A stretch of 64,000 nucleotides of DNA from Maridesulfovibrio salexigens DSM 2638 (GCF_000023445.1 NC_012881.1:2596501-2660500); one strand, 5' to 3'. Shown: positions 35,117 through 43,564, numbered from the stretch's first letter. Notes: a model not told the origin generated them from the sequence alone. Made by a program: numbers and translations.

Positions 35117-35264
35117 CATCCCGGCAGCCGATAAATTCATCGATATGAATTTAATATAAAATAAATCTAATTTATTTTAAGGATGACCACCATCGCAGCA
35201 GCCATGAAATTCATTGAGATGAATTTTGTATAAAATAAATCAAATATATTTTAAGGATGACCAC
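35117..35264. repeat. Two tandem 74-bp hairpin-bearing repeat units (plus start of a third)
   Basis: Units start at 35117 and 35191, and the same boundary sequence restarts at 35265, so the period is exactly 74. Each unit has two palindromes. The first has arms AAATTCAT and ATGAATTT, identical in both units, while the 4-nt loop changes (CGAT to TGAG). The second is TAAAATAAAT/ATTTATTTTA around 3 nt, with one arm change in unit 2. Each unit ends TTAAGGATGACCAC. The sequence lies between trmO and infA. Its function is unknown. Confidence 0.75.
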
Positions 35265-35271
35265 CATCCCA

Positions 35272-35300
35272 CGGGGTCGGTTACAGAAGGACCGACCCCG
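35272..35300. terminator. GC-rich hairpin downstream of infA
   Basis: CGGGGTCGGT (35272-35281) pairs perfectly with ACCGACCCCG (35291-35300) around 9 nt. It lies 47 nt after the infA stop (minus strand) and after the tandem repeats (plus strand). No T-run follows on either strand, so termination would be inefficient. Confidence 0.5.
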
Positions 35301-35347
35301 CATGGGGTATTCCATCGATACAGGTATCGTGAAATCTCGGGTAGTTA

Positions 35348-35566
35348 CTACCGGGGACGGTAAGTAATTCTGCCGCGAGTGAGATCGTAAGGAGAGAGCT
35401 CAACGGTAACTTTATCACCGGGCATAACTCTGATGCGGAATTTACGCATTTTGCCGGAGATGTGAGCCAGAACCTCATGACCATTTTCAAGCTCTACGCG
35501 AAACATAGCGTTAGGGAGAGCTTCTTCTACAATACCATTAACTGCAATGCCTTCTTCTTTAGCCAA
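35348..35566 (-). CDS. infA: Translation initiation factor IF-1
   Basis: 72 residues, full length, one OB-fold: [20 protein letters not shown], then [42 protein letters not shown]-1 binds the ribosomal A site during initiation. The start codon is TTG (35566-35564), placed 7 nt after GAGG; the canonical MAKEE N-terminus begins exactly there, and no ATG lies nearby. A rare start on an initiation-factor gene may matter for regulation. It is monocistronic between two hairpins. The RRM gene lies upstream but is separated by a terminator. Confidence 0.97.
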   Translation of the reverse strand: MAKEEGIAVNGIVEEALPNAMFRVELENGHEVLAHISGKMRKFRIRVMPGDKVTVELSPYDLTRGRITYRPR

Positions 35567-35602
35567 AACTTTTCCTCGTATTATTAATAGTTATCATAAA
35601 AA

Positions 35603-35640
35603 AAGCCCGCATACGCAACTGCGACAGCGGGCTTATTTTT
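35603..35640. terminator. Bidirectional terminator after the RRM gene
   Basis: AAGCCCGC (35603-35610) pairs with GCGGGCTT (35627-35634), with CGCA/TGCG in the loop. T-rich runs follow both ways (ATTTTTCG on +, TTTTTTTATG on minus). It ends RRM transcription and isolates infA. A second hairpin, GGTGAGAAT/ATTCTCACC, lies at 35695-35717 in the RRM 3' region. Confidence 0.8.
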
Positions 35641-35751
35641 CGATTTTCCCGGATAGGGGAATATCAAGACTGTCTTTAGGTACAAAATGGTTTCGGTGAG
35701 AATTACGTATTCTCACCAGCCCAAAGGGGCTTTATACCAATTCGCAACAAA

Positions 35752-36018
35752 TTACCAGCGTCTGGGACGTGGTTCGCGGGGACGAGCTTCGTTTACTTTC
35801 AGATTACGTCCGCCAAAGTCAGAACCATCAAGATTTTCAATAGCCTGAATAGCGCCTTCGTCTTCCATTTCAACAAAACCGAATCCGCGGGGGCGGCCAG
35901 TTTCACGGTCATTGATGAGTTTAACGGAAATTACTTCACCAAACTCTTCAAAAGCAGCCCTTACATCTTCCTCAGAGGAACTCCAAGGAAGATTACCCAC
36001 GTAAATGTTCTTCGACAT
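35752..36018 (-). CDS. RRM-domain RNA-binding protein
   Basis: 88 residues from ATG 36018 (MSKNIYVGNLPWSSSEEDV). An upstream in-frame ATG at 36033 is possible, but the SD (GGAG) lies between the two. It is a single RRM: RNP2 is IYVGNLP, RNP1 is RGFGFVEM, and SGSDFGGRNLKVNEA-type strand 4 is followed by a short Arg/Pro tail (RPREPRPRRW). Such small RNA-binding proteins in cyanobacteria and proteobacteria act as cold-shock or RNA-chaperone-like factors. It is monocistronic, with strong hairpins on both sides (35603 and 36228). The 209-nt gap upstream should hold its promoter. Confidence 0.93.
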   Translation of the reverse strand: MSKNIYVGNLPWSSSEEDVRAAFEEFGEVISVKLINDRETGRPRGFGFVEMEDEGAIQAIENLDGSDFGGRNLKVNEARPREPRPRRW

Positions 36019-36227
36019 CTCAAAAAACTCCATAAAACGTTAAGACTTAAAACAACCCAGACAGCCGGTTCGAATCAAAATTCGTCACCACACTTTGCTA
36101 CAGGCCAGAATTACGCCTCCAACCCATAAACCATTCAACTAAATACCCATACAGACAATCTACGATATTCGGCTGAAATCCGGTATCCTATGTAGCCCCA
36201 TACCTCAGCAAGAATAAAAGAGCAATA

Positions 36228-36276
36228 GGCCTGCGTAAAAAAAGGTATATAAATTATACTTTTTTTCACGCAGGCC
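36228..36276 (-). terminator. Long near-perfect hairpin after ilvC
   Basis: 36228-36249 pairs with 36255-36276: an outer arm GGCCTGCGT/ACGCAGGCC, then an A7/T7 stretch, then GGTATA/TATACT, with one mismatch and one G-U around a 5-nt loop. It lies 25 nt after the ilvC stop. The T-run is inside the stem, so it may terminate or stabilise the 3' end. Confidence 0.7.
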
Positions 36277-36301
36277 AGAAACTATCGAAAAGAGTAGCTG
36301 C

Positions 36302-37291
36302 TTACTTCTTGAGCCAGCTCATCATTTTACGGAGTTCGCCACCGACCTGTTCGATCTGGTGCTCCTTACCGATGCGGCGCATAGCAGAGAAGTGAGCCTT
36401 ACCGGTCATGTTCTCAGCGATGAATTCACGTGCGAATTCACCCTGCTGGATTTCTTTGAGGATCTTCTTCATTTCTTCACGGCTCTTGTCGTTGATAACG
36501 CGGGGGCCGCGAGTAAGGTCACCGTACTCAGCAGTGTCGGAGATGGAATCACGCATTTTGGCGAGGCCACCTTCGTAAATGAGGTCGATGATCAGCTTGC
36601 ACTCGTGCAGACACTCAAAGTATGCGATTTCAGGCTGGTAACCGGCTTCAACAAGAGTTTCGAACCCAGCTTTGATCAGCTCGGAAAGACCACCGCAGAG
36701 AACAGCCTGCTCACCGAAAAGGTCAGTTTCTGTTTCTTCGCGGAAGGTGGTCTGCAGAACGCCGGAGCGGGTTGCGCCGATACCTTTTGCGTAAGCAAGT
36801 GCGATATCAAAAGCTTTACCGGAGGCATCCTGATCGACTGCGATGATCGCAGGAACTGCTCCGCCTTCAGTGTAGGTGCGACGTACGAGATGGCCGGGGC
36901 CTTTAGGGGCAGCCATGATTACGTCAACATCTGCCGGGGGAGCAATCTGTTCGAAATGAATGTTGAAACCGTGACCGAAAGCAAGAACGTCGCCGGACTT
37001 GAGGTTGGGAGCGATGTCATTTTTGTAAACTTCAGCCTGAACCTGGTCGGGCAGAAGAATCATGATCAGATCAGCCTGAGCTGCAGCTTCAGCAGCGCTG
37101 ACAGGTTCAAAACCGTGTTCCTTGGCAAGCTCGTAGTTGGCGCCACCGGGACGCTGACCTACAACAACTTTAACACCGGAATCACGAAGGTTCTGTGCGT
37201 GGGCGTGGCCCTGGCTACCGTAACCGATGATGGCAACTGTCTTATCTTTAAGCAGATTCAGATCAGCATCATTTTCATAATAAACTTTCAT
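36302..37291 (-). CDS. ilvC: Ketol-acid reductoisomerase
   Basis: 329 residues, class I length. The Rossmann motif is [20 protein letters not shown], then VVVGQRPGG. The substrate region has [20 protein letters not shown]. The Mg2+ ligands lie in [14 protein letters not shown] and [18 protein letters not shown]. It converts acetolactate or acetohydroxybutyrate to the dihydroxy acids, using NAD(P)H, in valine/isoleucine/leucine synthesis. AGGAG lies 7 nt before ATG 37291. It is the last gene of the yggT-to-ilvC series, with a 124-nt gap after ilvN that contains a GC hairpin (37346-37386). The long antisense frame over it is a shadow. Confidence 0.97.
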   Translation of the reverse strand: MKVYYENDADLNLLKDKTVAIIGYGSQGHAHAQNLRDSGVKVVVGQRPGGANYELAKEHGFEPVSAAEAAAQADLIMILLPDQVQAEVYKNDIAPNLKSGDVLAFGHGFNIHFEQIAPPADVDVIMAAPKGPGHLVRRTYTEGGAVPAIIAVDQDASGKAFDIALAYAKGIGATRSGVLQTTFREETETDLFGEQAVLCGGLSELIKAGFETLVEAGYQPEIAYFECLHECKLIIDLIYEGGLAKMRDSISDTAEYGDLTRGPRVINDKSREEMKKILKEIQQGEFAREFIAENMTGKAHFSAMRRIGKEHQIEQVGGELRKMMSWLKK

Positions 37292-37415
37292 TGCTTTCTC
37301 CTGATTTTTCTCTTTAATTCGGACACGAAACTCGCGAATAGTTTCCCGGCGGCTCGCCTTGAAAAAAGCCAGCCGGAGGGCACTCCTGTGCCGAAATGTT
37401 GATGAAATTTTTTAC

Positions 37416-37898
37416 CTAAACTTGCAGGGCGCGCTTCATAGCGACGGTACCTGTACGGGCGACTTCCTTGATACCGAATCTGGTCAATAGGTTGATCAGT
37501 GCTTCGATCTTGCCGTGGTCACCGGTGACTTCAATAGATAGTTCGTCCGGGCTCACATCAACAACCTTGCAGCGGAAAATATCCACAATACGCAGAATTT
37601 CAGCTCGTTTGTTGTCTTCGGCATTTACCTTGAGAATGACCATTTCACGCTCAACAGCCTTGTGTTCAACCATGTCCACAACTTTAATAACCGTAACCAG
37701 CTTGCGAAGCTGTTTAACGATTTGCTCAACGATGTGTTCATCGCCGATAGTTGTAATAGTCATGTGGGACACTCCCTCCTCAAGGGTGGGAGCTACGTTG
37801 AGGGATTCAATGTTGAATCCTCGCCCGCTGAACAGTCCTGCAACTCTGGAAAGAACCCCGGGCTCGTTTTCAACTGTCACGGATAAAGTATGTCTCAT
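37416..37898 (-). CDS. ilvN: Acetolactate synthase small (regulatory) subunit
   Basis: 160 residues. The ACT domain is at residues 1-75 (MRHTLSVTVENEPGVLSRVA, LFSGRGFNIESLNVAPT) and the ACT-like C-terminal domain at about 80-160 (ELSIEVTGDHGKIEALINLL). It binds valine and gives feedback inhibition of IlvB. AGGAGG lies 5 nt before ATG 37898, and the ilvB stop is 9 nt upstream. The length fits the bacterial IlvH/IlvN long form. Confidence 0.96.
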   Translation of the reverse strand: MRHTLSVTVENEPGVLSRVAGLFSGRGFNIESLNVAPTLEEGVSHMTITTIGDEHIVEQIVKQLRKLVTVIKVVDMVEHKAVEREMVILKVNAEDNKRAEILRIVDIFRCKVVDVSPDELSIEVTGDHGKIEALINLLTRFGIKEVARTGTVAMKRALQV

Positions 37899-37907
37899 TA
37901 CTTCCTC

Positions 37908-39602
37908 CTAAACGAGCAGCATGTCGGTTAATGAAGCACCGGCCGGGACCATGGGGTACACGTTCTCTTCCGGATCCACACGGACATCGATGATGGTCGG
38001 CTTTCCGTTGGAGAAAGCTTCCTTAAGCACCGGTTCGAGGTCTTTTTCTTCAGTAACCCTGTACCCAGCAGCTCCGTATGCTTCGGCAAGTTTAACGAAG
38101 TCCGGCTGGGCATCCATGCAGGTTTCACAGTAGTTGCGATTGTAAAAAAGCTCCTGCCACTGGCGGACCATTCCGAGATAGCCGTTATTCAAAATAACAA
38201 TTTTTACGGGAAGGTTGTTGCAGACAGCAGTCATCATTTCCTGAATATTCATCTGAATAGAACCGTCACCGGCAATATTCACCACAAGTTTGTCGGGGAA
38301 GGCCATCTGAGCGCCGATAGCTGCGGGAAAACCGAAGCCCATGGTACCGAGACCACCTGATGAAAGGAAAGATTTGGAGCGTTTAAACTTATAGAACTGG
38401 GCAGCCCACATCTGGTTCTGGCCTACTTCAGTAGCGACAATGGCTTCGCCTTTACTGATTTCGTAGACTTTCTCCACAACTCGTTGGGGCTTAATGAATT
38501 CGGTGTCGCCCTTTTTATATCGCAGGGGATGAGTTTCTGACCATTCCTGAACCTGCCTGACCCATACAGCGTGGGCAACTTCCCAGTCCACGGAATCAAG
38601 GTTCGGTTCCATTTCACTCTTTAATGCAGACAGTGCGCTTTTGCAGTCAGCGACCAGAGGCACGTGTACGGCTACGTTCTTCTGAATTGAGGTGGGGTCA
38701 ATATCGATGTGAACAAGAGTGGCTTTGGGGGCAAAAGTGCTAACCTTACCGGTAACACGGTCATCGAACCTCGCCCCGATTGCCAGGACGAGGTCCGCGT
38801 TATTTATTGCCATGTTTGCGGCGTAGGTGCCGTGCATTCCCAACATCCCCAGCCAAAGGGGATCTTCTCCGGGAAAGGCGCCCAGCCCCATAAGGGTAGC
38901 GGTCACCGGAATGTTCAGGCTCTGAGCGAGCCATGTCAATTCATCCTCAGCTCCAGAGCTGATAACCCCTCCGCCTGCATAAATCAAGGGCCTTTCTGCA
39001 CCTTCGATCAATTTTGCGACTTTTTTAATCTGCCGCGCATGCGGTTTCAGATTGGGGTTGTAGCTCCGCAGCGACACATCTTCAGGCCATTCGAACTCGA
39101 ATTTCTGCTGCATAATATCCTTTGGCAGGTCAACCAGAACCGGGCCGGGACGTCCTGTACGGGCCAGATAAAAGGCCTGTCGTACAGTATAGGCAAGGTC
39201 CTTAATGTCCTTAACCAAATAATTATGCTTTGTGCAGGGTCGGGTGATTCCTACGATATCCACTTCCTGAAACGCATCGTTTCCGATCAGCGGTGTGGGA
39301 ACCTGTCCGGTGAAAATAACCACCGGAATTGAATCCATATACGCCGTTGCTATGCCGGTAACAGTGTTGGTCGCTCCGGGACCTGATGTCACGAGGCAGA
39401 CTCCTACATCGCCGGTGGCGCGTGCATAGCCGTCCGCAGCATGGATTGCACCCTGTTCGTGCCTTACAAGTATGTGCTTAAACGGATAATTGGGCAATTC
39501 GTCGTATATATCAATTACGGCTCCTCCAGGGAATCCGAATACGACGTCCACACCCTCCTTTTTCAGACATTCAAGAAATATCTGAGCTCCGGTGAGCTCC
39601 AT
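37908..39602 (-). CDS. ilvB: Acetolactate synthase large subunit, biosynthetic
   Basis: 564 residues. ThDP-dependent fold: the N-terminal catalytic Glu is in [17 protein letters not shown]; the FAD/middle domain has [19 protein letters not shown]; the C-terminal ThDP motif is [20 protein letters not shown]. It makes acetolactate from two pyruvates. It is 12 nt after the DUF465 gene and 9 nt before ilvN, so branched-chain synthesis is cotranscribed with the upstream division-linked genes. I see no obvious attenuator peptide. Confidence 0.97.
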
Positions 39603-39614
39603 GGCTACCCTCCC

Positions 39615-39833
39615 TTATTTATGCTTGTCGAGCAAAGCTTGCAGCTTTGTCTTTCCAGCGAGTTTTTTCTTTTTGAGTTCTTTGACCTCCTGAGTTTCAG
39701 TGTCACTCAGGTAGGACTTAGCTTCCATTTTATCGATGAGTTTCTTGAATTCGTTGTGCTGATTCCATAGAGCGTTAATTTCGCTATCCTGGCCCACTAG
39801 CTGCTCGATCAGTTCAATTTCTCTCTGTTCCAT
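39615..39833 (-). CDS. DUF465 (YdcH-like) small coiled-coil protein
   Basis: 72 residues, the usual size. The sequence is one helical hairpin, MEQREIELIEQLVGQDSEIN, then NEFKKLIDKMEAKSYLSDTE and VKELKKKKLAGKTKLQALLD. DUF465 proteins are widespread in proteobacteria and their role is unknown. AAAGGAG is well placed before ATG 39833. It sits in the operon between the DUF167 and ilvB genes. Confidence 0.93.
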   Translation of the reverse strand: MEQREIELIEQLVGQDSEINALWNQHNEFKKLIDKMEAKSYLSDTETQEVKELKKKKLAGKTKLQALLDKHK

Positions 39834-39863
39834 TTGAAACTCCTTTTTGCAATGGTTTGCAAC

Positions 39864-40184
39864 TCAGGCGCTGGCAGGGATTATCCCATCCCAGCGCGGT
39901 TCAACATCGGACTCCACCAGTAAAACCTTTTTACGGTTGGAATGCCCTGATGCAATGGAAATATTTCGCTTTTTAAGACCCAGACGGGTCGCGACAAATG
40001 CGGCAAGAGCCTTGTTGGCTTTGTTATCAACAGCGGGCGCGTTTATCCGCACACGCACGCTGTCCTGATACTCCCCGGTGATACCTTCGTTCTTGGCGCC
40101 GGGTTGCACCCACACAGAGACCCTCCACGAACCGTGTCCGCAGGGCCTGATGTAAGATGGGAGTTCAGCTATAACTTCGCTCAC
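39864..40184 (-). CDS. yggU: DUF167 (YggU) family protein
   Basis: 106 residues from GTG 40184, which overlaps the DivIVA stop by 4 nt (GTGA). The family motif is clear: VSVWVQPGAKNEGITGEY, then VRVRINAPAVDNKANKALAA and ISIASGHSNRKKVLLVE. The YggU fold is a small alpha-beta domain of unknown function. It often lies beside yggT, as here. Confidence 0.94.
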   Translation of the reverse strand: MSEVIAELPSYIRPCGHGSWRVSVWVQPGAKNEGITGEYQDSVRVRINAPAVDNKANKALAAFVATRLGLKKRNISIASGHSNRKKVLLVESDVEPRWDGIIPASA

Positions 40185-40684
40185 TTGGCCTTCTTGAAGA
40201 ATTTAAGTTTGGATTCGATGGCTTCGACTTTCTCAACTTCGGGATCACCTATCTCCAAAGTTTTGAGATGGGACTCAAGGAGAGCTTTCAACTCAACCTC
40301 AAAACGGGTTCTCTGCCGTTTCAGCTCATTGATGTCCTCGTGAATCTGGGCAAGCCTGTTATGCGCCTGCTGCAAAATCACCTCTGCCCTGGAATGGGCT
40401 TCATTGATGATGACTTCGGCTTCTTTCCTTGCGGTAGCCTTAAGGTCATCCACCATCTTCTGGGTGGTCATCAAGGTATCGCGCAGTGTTTCTTCACGCT
40501 GGCGAAACTCAGTGATAGTGCTCTCACGACGGGAAACCATCTTCTGGAGCTGCTTTTTCTCATCGGCAGAAGTCCCCAGAACCTCCGCGAGTTCAACCAT
40601 GAGCTGGTCAACTTCACTCTTGGAGTATCCGAATAGTGACTTCGAGAATTTTTTATTAAGTAAGTCTATTTTTGAAAGACTCAT
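40181..40684 (-). CDS. divIVA: DivIVA-domain cell division/polarity protein
   Basis: 167 residues from ATG 40684 (MSLSKIDLLNKKFSKSLFGY) with GGAGG 5 nt upstream. An in-frame ATG at 40699 precedes the SD and is rejected. The N-terminal membrane-targeting element (KFSKSLFGYSKSEVDQLMVE) is followed by long coiled coils (about 45-145, with EAEVIINEAHSRAEVILQQA). DivIVA proteins bind curved membrane at poles and septa and recruit partners. It overlaps the DUF167 gene and lies 15 nt after yggT, a common yggT-divIVA-yggU order. Confidence 0.92.
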   Translation of the reverse strand: MSLSKIDLLNKKFSKSLFGYSKSEVDQLMVELAEVLGTSADEKKQLQKMVSRRESTITEFRQREETLRDTLMTTQKMVDDLKATARKEAEVIINEAHSRAEVILQQAHNRLAQIHEDINELKRQRTRFEVELKALLESHLKTLEIGDPEVEKVEAIESKLKFFKKAK

Positions 40685-40699
40685 GCCCACCTCCGGCAT

Positions 40700-40990
40700 C
40701 TACATACCATAAGCGAGTCTGGTGAGGTTACCCACCAGCGCAATGTCGAGCATCTGGATAGCCAGAAGCACAACAATGGGTGAAAGGTCAAATCCACCAA
40801 TATTTACAAAGGGAAGATACTGCCTAACCTTGGCAAAGACAGGCTCAGTCACGCTACGCAAAAATCTGACAATGGGATTGTAGGGATCAGGATTGACCCA
40901 AGTAATCAGGGCGGAAATGATAACCACCCACATATAGAGATTAAGTACGAGCGAAAGGACCTTCGCCACGGCAAGAATCACGTAATCCAT
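40700..40990 (-). CDS. yggT: YggT family membrane protein
   Basis: 96 residues, two to three membrane spans: MDYVILAVAKVLSLVLNLYM, then the conserved INPDPYNPIVRFLRSVTEPV-like stretch (here VNPDPYNPIVRFLRSVTEPV) and DLSPIVVLLAIQMLDIALV. YggT proteins are linked to osmotic shock resistance and division-site assembly. GGAG lies 8 nt before ATG 40990. It is the first gene of the leftward operon that reaches ilvC. Confidence 0.95.
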   Translation of the reverse strand: MDYVILAVAKVLSLVLNLYMWVVIISALITWVNPDPYNPIVRFLRSVTEPVFAKVRQYLPFVNIGGFDLSPIVVLLAIQMLDIALVGNLTRLAYGM

Positions 40991-41039
40991 TTAACATACT
41001 CCTAACGGGCTGGATCAGAAGCGGCGGCTTCCGATCTTG

Positions 41040-41066
41040 ACTATAAATTGGCACAGCAGGATTCAA
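41040..41066 (-). promoter_or_regulatory. Candidate promoter for the yggT-ilvC operon
   Basis: On the minus strand TTGAAT (41066-41061) and TATAGT (41045-41040) are 15 nt apart, about 50 nt upstream of yggT. The spacing is short. Confidence 0.35.
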
Positions 41067-41150
41067 GAATCAACTGTTTTTCCAAATTTAACTAAATTCT
41101 ATTAAATATAAGAACATGGGTCACAAAGAGGACACAGGAAAATCAAGACC

Positions 41151-41173
41151 TGAAAGCCCCCTCTGCTCTTTCA
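41151..41173 (-). terminator. Weak hairpin after the HAD gene
   Basis: TGAAAG (41151-41156) and CTTTCA (41168-41173) form a 6-bp stem 8 nt after the stop of the leftward HAD gene, with no T-run. Confidence 0.3.
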
Positions 41174-41180
41174 TACTGAT

Positions 41181-41891
41181 TTAAATAAACTTTAGCTGAC
41201 CACAACCGCAACTGGACCAGACATCGTTCCGGGCCTTTTCCAGCAGGTTGCAAAGAGTCCAATAGCTATCCACATGCAAACGGGCATTAAGGGTCGGACT
41301 GCGGTAAGCCCAAAACTCAACCCCTGCACGCTCGGCACAGCTCTCATCCACCCATGTGTCACCAATATAGACGACCTCTTCGGGCTTCATTTTCCATTTA
41401 TCTAAAATGTAATGAACGCCCTCCGGATGGGGCTTGGTATTAGGCAGGGTCTGCGAAGTAACCATTGGCGCAAAGAACCCCTCAATATCAAACATTTGTA
41501 AAACCAGCGGGAGAGTATCAGTACGGTTGGTATTGATACCCATACGGATATTATTAGTTCTCAGCCACTCAAGTAGACGGGTCAGCCCTTCTTCCACTTC
41601 AATGTAATTAATCCCTTCCTTAAGTGAGGGGTCTTTACTGAAGGCAAAGGCTTCATCATGGAATTCTTCAGGCAGGATATGCTTAAGGGCAGCAGCATGA
41701 GTCAATGCATGGACGGCTTTTTCTTCTTCTGCATCCATTAGATCAAGTCCAAACTTTTCCTTGAACTTGTTGTAGTACCACTTATTGGATTCAAAGGAAT
41801 TGATCAAGACCCCATCGCAGTCAAAAATCACACCTTTGATTTCTTTAACCACGTCAGGAGGCGTTACCGCGCTGATATGTATTGATTCCAT
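41181..41891 (-). CDS. HAD-superfamily hydrolase, phosphoglycolate phosphatase-like
   Basis: 236 residues. HAD motifs in order: FDCDGVLIN (motif I, nucleophile Asp at about 24), GINTNRTD (motif II), NTKPHPEGVHYI (Lys, motif III) and YIGDTWVDESCAERAG (motif IV). An alpha-helical cap lies between motifs I and II. It probably dephosphorylates a small phospho-compound. The C-terminus has CGCG (residues 228-231), unusual for the family. It starts at ATG 41891, 11 nt after the unknown gene at 41903, and forms a three-gene leftward set. Confidence 0.85.
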   Translation of the reverse strand: MESIHISAVTPPDVVKEIKGVIFDCDGVLINSFESNKWYYNKFKEKFGLDLMDAEEEKAVHALTHAAALKHILPEEFHDEAFAFSKDPSLKEGINYIEVEEGLTRLLEWLRTNNIRMGINTNRTDTLPLVLQMFDIEGFFAPMVTSQTLPNTKPHPEGVHYILDKWKMKPEEVVYIGDTWVDESCAERAGVEFWAYRSPTLNARLHVDSYWTLCNLLEKARNDVWSSCGCGQLKFI

Positions 41892-41902
41892 AGGATTTCT
41901 CC

Positions 41903-42697
41903 CTAAACTTCTTTCACTTTAAGGACTACAGTAAATTCCCGGTCAAGCCACGGCTTGTCTTCGGGCAATCCGGAAAGGTCCAGTAATTTCCACGCCTTTT
42001 CGCGGAGCACCAGAGCTTTCTCCTCCAACAGTCCTTCCTTTTCATAAAATTCAATATCGCGATCCTTCCAAAGAGAGACAGCATCTACATCACTGGTAAC
42101 CAGAACAGAATTTTCAGGCAGAAGCAACGCAAAGCCTTCCAGCACCTTCTTCCACGGCAGTTGAACATCACCGCCGCCCAGTCCGGGCAGATTGGCCATA
42201 AGACCGCCAAGAGCCATAGCCTTGCGGTCATCTTCGTTATCTACGTCCAGACCGAGGCTTTCGCCAAATCCGGCCCACTTCTCATTTAAATTTTGTTCAA
42301 GAGAGCCAAGTTCGATATTCTTTTCTTCATAGGCGTAACAAAGAGCCAAAACCACCTGATTCTGAATACGTGCTTCTTCATCGCTCTTATCTTCAACATC
42401 AGGAGAAATACGGGCAGTCAATTCATTCTGGATGGCGCTGGTTCTTTCACCGAACTGGTCTTTGTCGTTGGACTGCGGGTTGGCGATGAATTTGAACATA
42501 TCGCCGAGGCTTTCGCCGTAGCTGATGAAATCATCAACCATGCGGCGGCAGGTCTTAGGTTCTACAGGCAGATCTTCCGGCCGGTAGGCAGGCACATCCC
42601 CGGTTTCATCACGGTTAATGCCCGGATCAAAGATCAAAGCACCCTCAACCTTTTCCTCCACCAACTCTTCATGCATTTGCGGAAAATATATAAGCAC
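41903..42697 (-). CDS. Unknown soluble protein in the HAD gene operon
   Basis: 264 residues from GTG 42697 (VLIYFPQMHEELVEEKVEGA), with AAGGAG 7 nt upstream. The longer frame to 42721 lies over that SD, so it is not chosen. No signal peptide or membrane span. Acidic and helical, with segments RRMVDDFISYGESLGDMFKF, ARIQNQVVLALCYAYEEKNI and LPWKKVLEGFALLLPENSVL. I recognise no family. It lies between a Cys-rich protein and a HAD phosphatase. Function unknown. Confidence 0.72.
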   Translation of the reverse strand: MLIYFPQMHEELVEEKVEGALIFDPGINRDETGDVPAYRPEDLPVEPKTCRRMVDDFISYGESLGDMFKFIANPQSNDKDQFGERTSAIQNELTARISPDVEDKSDEEARIQNQVVLALCYAYEEKNIELGSLEQNLNEKWAGFGESLGLDVDNEDDRKAMALGGLMANLPGLGGGDVQLPWKKVLEGFALLLPENSVLVTSDVDAVSLWKDRDIEFYEKEGLLEEKALVLREKAWKLLDLSGLPEDKPWLDREFTVVLKVKEV

Positions 42698-42735
42698 GGC
42701 AGAACTCCTTTTTAGACCCAATTATTCTCTGAAAA

Positions 42736-43104
42736 TTATTCTTTACGCGGTTTGAAACGGCTGCACACACCTTCGCACTCAGGCTGTTCAAAAAGGCAAA
42801 CTTCTTCGTACAGCGCTGCACAGAAGGGAAAACCCTCTTCATCACGCGGAACCATCTTGCGACACACCACTGTGGATTTCAAGTGTTCTTCTATTCTTTG
42901 TTCCCAAAGATCACGGAAAGCCTGCTCATCCAAATGGAAATTATCGGCCTGTAGAAGAAGTTTGTCATACTCCCCTTCTAAATCCTTAAGAACCCGGCAA
43001 CGCCATTCTCGGTTATATCCGGGATTAAGCATCTCTTCGTAGAGACACCTTCCATTCTGATAGAACCGACACATGCGGCCCGGCATTTTAGTTACCTTAG
43101 CCAA
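42736..43104 (-). CDS. Small cysteine-rich protein, probable metal-cluster binder
   Basis: 122 residues. The start is TTG 43104 (MAKVTKMPGRMCRFYQNGRC) with GGAGG 7 nt upstream; an ATG at 43086 with AAGG is a plausible alternative. Cysteines lie in MCRFYQNGRCLYEE, EWRCRVL, VVCRKM, FPFCAALYEEVCLF and PECEGVCSRF, nine in all. The N-terminal C-x7-C and the C-terminal cluster suggest an Fe-S or zinc site. I do not recognise the family. It is the first gene of the three-gene set ending with the HAD phosphatase. Confidence 0.7.
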   Translation of the reverse strand: MAKVTKMPGRMCRFYQNGRCLYEEMLNPGYNREWRCRVLKDLEGEYDKLLLQADNFHLDEQAFRDLWEQRIEEHLKSTVVCRKMVPRDEEGFPFCAALYEEVCLFEQPECEGVCSRFKPRKE

Positions 43105-43241
43105 AAAACATCCCTCCGGGACAACACGGCCAGCGGCCTGAAACTGTTAAACATTCAAAGTTTGAAGTATGTACGCATCGCTGCTTTGTAAAGATTAAAA
43201 ATATAAATTTTTCCGTGTCGTTCCGAGATAAGAAGACATTC

Positions 43242-43270
43242 TTGACCAAAGAGCGAGGCACGTGTAAAAG
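43242..43270 (+). promoter_or_regulatory. Candidate sigma-70 promoter of tatA
   Basis: TTGACC (43242-43247), a 17-nt spacer, TAAAAG (43265-43270), about 30 nt before the tatA ATG. Confidence 0.5.
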
Positions 43271-43300
43271 TTCACTACCGTCTAGCATTGGAGGAAAAAA

Positions 43301-43486
43301 ATGTTCGGTTTAGGAATCACAGAAATTCTTTTAATTTTGGGTATTATCATCCTGATTTTCGGAGCTAAAAAACTTCCCGAAGTGGGTAGCGGTCTTGGCC
43401 GTGCAATTCAGAATTTTAAAAAGGCAAGCAGCGAATCTGAAGAAATTGACGTAACCCCGTCAAAAGATAAGAACAAAGACGCTTAG
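43301..43486 (+). CDS. tatA: Twin-arginine translocase subunit TatA
   Basis: 61 residues. The membrane helix [15 protein letters not shown] is followed by [20 protein letters not shown], the amphipathic helix with the conserved hinge, and a charged tail. TatA forms the pore of the Tat pathway for folded cofactor proteins such as periplasmic hydrogenases. TGGAGG lies 7 nt before ATG 43301. No tatB or tatC is adjacent, so tatA is a solitary gene here. Confidence 0.95.
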   Translation: MFGLGITEILLILGIIILIFGAKKLPEVGSGLGRAIQNFKKASSESEEIDVTPSKDKNKDA

Positions 43487-43530
43487 TCTTTGCTGCCAGC
43501 TTGATTATTTTTGCAGGTCTTGCCTGCGAC

Positions 43531-43564
43531 ACCCCGGTTTGTCCTGCAAGCCGGGGTTTTATTT
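43531..43564 (+). terminator. Terminator of tatA
   Basis: ACCCCGG (43531-43537) pairs with CCGGGGT (43551-43557), followed by TTTATTTT. It overlaps the last codons of the convergent pgsA. A smaller GCAGG/CCTGC hairpin lies at 43513-43527. Confidence 0.75.

Noticed and set aside
35265-35381. 36-codon + strand frame starting at the third repeat boundary and running into the infA 3' end
   Set aside because: SD touches the start codon and the frame is antisense to infA; no support.
36080-36110. tRNA T-loop-like GGTTCGAATC near 36071
   Set aside because: The flanking bases do not form a T-stem and no acceptor or anticodon arm can be built on either strand.
36359-37402. 347-codon + strand frame over ilvC
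   Set aside because: Antisense shadow of a well-conserved enzyme gene; no SD.
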